Assembly: GCA_963772515.1 (NCBI GenBank)
Contig: CAVYXC010000002.1
Span: forward strand, 806,001-870,000
Direction: 5' to 3'
Origin: JAFAHD01 sp963772515
GTDB taxonomy: Bacteria > Vulcanimicrobiota > Vulcanimicrobiia > Eremiobacterales > Eremiobacteraceae
DNA: 64,000 nt
Part shown: in pieces, positions 61,830-64,000 of the stretch
Layout of the letters: each line of letters begins with the position of its first letter
Position numbering within the stretch: the first letter of the stretch is position 1
Position numbers and translations under genes: made by a program
Notes under the pieces: model-generated
Database searches by the model: none
What the model was told of the DNA's origin: nothing
The model's input: only the letters and a program-made list of their open reading frames with translations

Positions 61830-62978
61830 TTAGAATCCCAAGAGCCGGCCGATCACCATGCGCTGGACTTCGTTCGTCCCCTCGCCGATCTCGTTGATCT
61901 TGCAGTCGCGCCAGTAGCGCGCGACCGGATACTCTTCCATGAAGCCGTAACCGCCATGGATCTGGACGGCCGCGTTGGCGCAGCGGCGCGACACCTCGCC
62001 TGAATTGAGCTTGGCTATCGCCGCCGCCATGGCGAAGTTGCGGCCACGGTCCTTGAGCCAGGCCGCCTTGAGCACCGCAGTGCGCGCAAGCTCGATCTCG
62101 ACCGCCATGTCGACGAGTTGGAACTGCACCGCTTGGAACTTCGAGATCGGCGAGCCGAACTGCATTCGTTCCTTCGCGTATTTGGCACTGGCGTCGTAGC
62201 AGGCTTGCGCGAGCCCGACCGACAGCGCTCCGACGCTGATGCGTCCACCGTCGAGCACGTCAAGGAACTGGTGGAAGCCCCGGCCGCGTTCGCCCAGCAG
62301 GTTCTCGTGCGGCACGGCGGCATTTGTGAAGGACAGCTCGCGCGTGTCGGACGCGCGCCAGCCCATCTTCTTATAGGGTTGCGCGCGGGAGTAACCCGCC
62401 GTGTCTTGCGGCACGACGATGTTGCTGATCTCGGCTCGTCCGTTTGCCGCTTGACCCGTGACCGCGGTGATCGTCACGCCGCCCGTGATCGGCGTTCCGG
62501 CATTGGTGATGAACGCTTTCGTGCCGTTGATGATCCACTGGCCGCCGTCCGAGCGGGCGGTTGTCGCCGTCGCGCCGGCGTCGGACCCGGCCTGGGGTTC
62601 GGTGAGGCCGAAAGCCCACAACTGCTCGCCGCGCGCCAGCGGCGGGATGTAGCGTTGCTTTTGCGCTTCGCTGCCGAACATCAGGAATGGCGCTGTGCCG
62701 AGCGAGACGTGAGCCGCCATCGTGATGCCGACCGACGCGTCCGCGCGGCCGATCTCCATCACCGCCAGCGCGTACGAGACGGTGTCGGCGCCCGCTCCCC
62801 CGTATTTCTCAGGGATCGGCAGGCCTAGCAGCCCTAATTGCGCCATCTTGCGCACGCATTCGAGCGGAAATTCCGCCTTTTCATCCCAGCGCGCCGCATG
62901 CGGCGCGACTTCGGCATCCGCGAATTCGCGGCACAGCTTTTGGACGTCCAACTGATCGGGCGTGAGATCGAAATCCAT
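61830..62978 (-). CDS. Acyl-CoA dehydrogenase (FAD-dependent)
   Basis: 382 residues. Start MDFDLTPDQLDVQKLCREFADAEVAPHA; FGLTEPQAGSDAGATATTA; catalytic Glu in IGEGTNEVQRMVIGRLLGF. The GEGT form suggests isovaleryl or short-chain type. ATG 62978 is chosen; the open frame continues upstream but is not conserved. The gene is convergent with the AraC regulator (7 bp apart) and divergent from ftsE. It is distinct from the acyl-CoA dehydrogenase at 51581. Confidence 0.9.
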   Translation of the reverse strand: MDFDLTPDQLDVQKLCREFADAEVAPHAARWDEKAEFPLECVRKMAQLGLLGLPIPEKYGGAGADTVSYALAVMEIGRADASVGITMAAHVSLGTAPFLMFGSEAQKQRYIPPLARGEQLWAFGLTEPQAGSDAGATATTARSDGGQWIINGTKAFITNAGTPITGGVTITAVTGQAANGRAEISNIVVPQDTAGYSRAQPYKKMGWRASDTRELSFTNAAVPHENLLGERGRGFHQFLDVLDGGRISVGALSVGLAQACYDASAKYAKERMQFGSPISKFQAVQFQLVDMAVEIELARTAVLKAAWLKDRGRNFAMAAAIAKLNSGEVSRRCANAAVQIHGGYGFMEEYPVARYWRDCKINEIGEGTNEVQRMVIGRLLGF

Positions 62979-63097
62979 CGCGCGATACGGTTCGGATGCA
63001 GCCCCCTCTTTCCCGCCGATAGGGCCGCTCGGCGGGCGCAGCGAATCCGGTGTTTCAGCATGCGATACACGTGCGCCCAGACAGCTCACGGCTGGGC

Positions 63098-63787
63098 ATG
63101 ATTGCTTTTGAGGACGTCAGCCTCGTCTATCCGAACGGCGTTCATGCGCTCTCGAACATCAACCTGAACGTCGCGCGGGGCGAGTTCTTGTTCCTCGTCG
63201 GCAGCACAGGTCAGGGCAAATCCAGCGTGCTCAAGTGCATCTACCGGGAGACCCAGCCGACCGCCGGCGACGTCGTCGTCGACGACTGGCGCCTGTCCAC
63301 GATCCCGCAGGGCCAGGTCCCGTTCTTGCGCCGCAAGGTCGGCGTCGTCTTCCAAGATTTCAAATTACTGCGCGGCAAGACGGTGTGGGAGAACGTCGCC
63401 TACGCGCTGCAAGTGACGGGCGCGAGTTCGCGCGACGTCATGCGCCGCGTGCCGCGCGCGCTCGAGCTCGTGGGGGTCGCGCACAAGAGCAGGATGTTCC
63501 CGCACGAGCTGTCCGGGGGCGAACAGCAGCGCACCGCGATCGCGCGTTCGCTGGTCAACAATCCGCTCATCATGCTGTGCGATGAGCCGACCGGCAACCT
63601 CGACCCGGAGACGTCTGCAGAGATCATGGCGCTGCTCGCGCGCATCAACGCCAAGGGCACGACCGTCATCGTCGCGACGCACAACCAAGCAAGCGTCGAT
63701 CGGATGCGCCGGCGCGTGGTCCGGCTAGTCCATGGCCGCATCGCGCACGACGAGGAGCGAGGCCGGTATCACGTTGGACTGGGGTAG
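63098..63787 (+). CDS. ftsE: Cell-division ATP-binding protein FtsE
   Basis: 229 residues. IAFEDVSLVYPNGVHALSNINLNVARGEFLFLVGSTGQGKSSVLKCIYRE has Walker A (GSTGQGKSS), then VGVVFQDFKLLRGKTVWENVAYAL (Q-loop), ELSGGEQQRTAIARSL (signature) and LIMLCDEPTGNLDPETS (Walker B). The FtsEX complex controls septal peptidoglycan hydrolases. The start ATG 63098 is the first Met of the domain. It overlaps ftsX. Confidence 0.92.
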   Translation: MIAFEDVSLVYPNGVHALSNINLNVARGEFLFLVGSTGQGKSSVLKCIYRETQPTAGDVVVDDWRLSTIPQGQVPFLRRKVGVVFQDFKLLRGKTVWENVAYALQVTGASSRDVMRRVPRALELVGVAHKSRMFPHELSGGEQQRTAIARSLVNNPLIMLCDEPTGNLDPETSAEIMALLARINAKGTTVIVATHNQASVDRMRRRVVRLVHGRIAHDEERGRYHVGLG

Positions 63788-64000
63788 GACGCAGTTCTTC
63801 TGGGCCGAGGTGGCCCAGAACTTCACGCGCAACGCCGCGATGACGCTCACCTCCATCGGCACGGTCGCGATATCGGTGGTGGTGCTCGGCGTCTTCCTCT
63901 TCGGGCGCGCCTCGTTCAACCAGCTGATGGCCAATGTCGTCAACCGGGTGGACGTGGCGGTCTACCTCAAAGATGAGACGTCGCCCGCGGACATCGACAC
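63732..64000 (+). CDS. ftsX: Cell-division protein FtsX, 3' truncated by window edge
   Basis: The visible part reads WAEVAQNFTRNAAMTLTSIGTVAISVVVLGVFLFGRASFNQL, the first transmembrane helix of FtsX, then RVDVAVYLKDETSPADID, the start of the periplasmic loop. ATG 63732 overlaps ftsE by 56 bp; TTG 63774, nearer the conserved part, is an alternative with 14-bp overlap. FtsX is the membrane partner of FtsE. The rest lies outside the window. Confidence 0.85.
   Translation, partial: MAASRTTRSEAGITLDWGRTQFFWAEVAQNFTRNAAMTLTSIGTVAISVVVLGVFLFGRASFNQLMANVVNRVDVAVYLKDETSPADID

Overview
The window is high-GC DNA (roughly two thirds G+C by eye) from a diderm bacterium. Evidence for an outer membrane is a 1244-residue TonB-dependent-receptor-type protein, two LptD/OstA-like beta-barrel proteins and a lipoprotein. 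Gene density is very high, start and stop codons often overlap (ATGA, GTGA, TGATG), and GTG and TTG starts are common. No ribosomal RNA or other firm taxonomic marker is present. The mix of CarboxypepD_reg-type TonB receptors, FtsEX, actinobacteria-like GT-C transferases and lar genes would fit an uncultured lineage such as Eremiobacterota (WPS-2). That assignment is inference only.

Region 1 (1-30 kb) is a large surface-polysaccharide locus. It opens with a heavily frameshifted O-antigen ligase/polymerase remnant, an OstA-like outer-membrane protein, an exported protein with a CBM-like domain, two methyltransferases and a GT4 transferase. On the minus strand from 21.6 to 6.2 kb lies a tightly packed nine-gene operon. 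It holds three very large GT-C/YfhO-like membrane proteins, a small membrane protein, a GT2-GT4 fusion, another GT4, UDP-glucose dehydrogenase, a UDP-xylose-synthase-like decarboxylase and a GT2. Two further GT2 proteins, MurJ, an RmlD-like reductase, a DUF5069 protein, a sugar epimerase and a second OstA-like protein follow. UDP-glucose would go to UDP-glucuronate and then UDP-xylose, which the transferases could use.

Region 2 (30-44 kb) starts with a MocR/LysN-like aminotransferase facing larB-larC-larE (nickel-pincer cofactor synthesis; no larA here). It continues with a flippase, two class III aminotransferases, a delta-1-pyrroline-5-carboxylate-dehydrogenase-like enzyme and a glutaconate-type CoA-transferase pair. 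An exported M3 peptidase and a class A beta-lactamase-like protein close it. This looks like amino-acid or peptide catabolism.

Region 3 (44-50.5 kb) has an ECF sigma factor, a zinc-finger anti-sigma factor and a bactofilin-like membrane protein on the minus strand. On the plus strand are a hotdog thioesterase, an EamA transporter, gmd plus an rmd-like reductase (GDP-deoxyhexose synthesis) and an ICMT-like protein.

Region 4 (50.5-64 kb) begins with a candidate structured RNA that has its own promoter and terminator. Then come 3-hydroxyacyl-CoA dehydrogenase, acyl-CoA dehydrogenase, a methyltransferase, sucCD, the TonB-dependent receptor, a beta-propeller-like lipoprotein, an AraC regulator, a second acyl-CoA dehydrogenase (minus strand), ftsE and the start of ftsX.

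Two non-gene signals stand out. One is a small dispersed palindrome in four copies between 31 and 48 kb; three copies sit inside genes in the same reading frame and encode NSTAP. The other is the roughly 170-nt structured RNA before 50742. About a dozen frameshifts, several at homopolymers and most in the first 5.5 kb, suggest sequencing error more than gene decay. No gene-free stretch exceeds 300 bases, and I saw no tRNA, rRNA, CRISPR array or insertion sequence.
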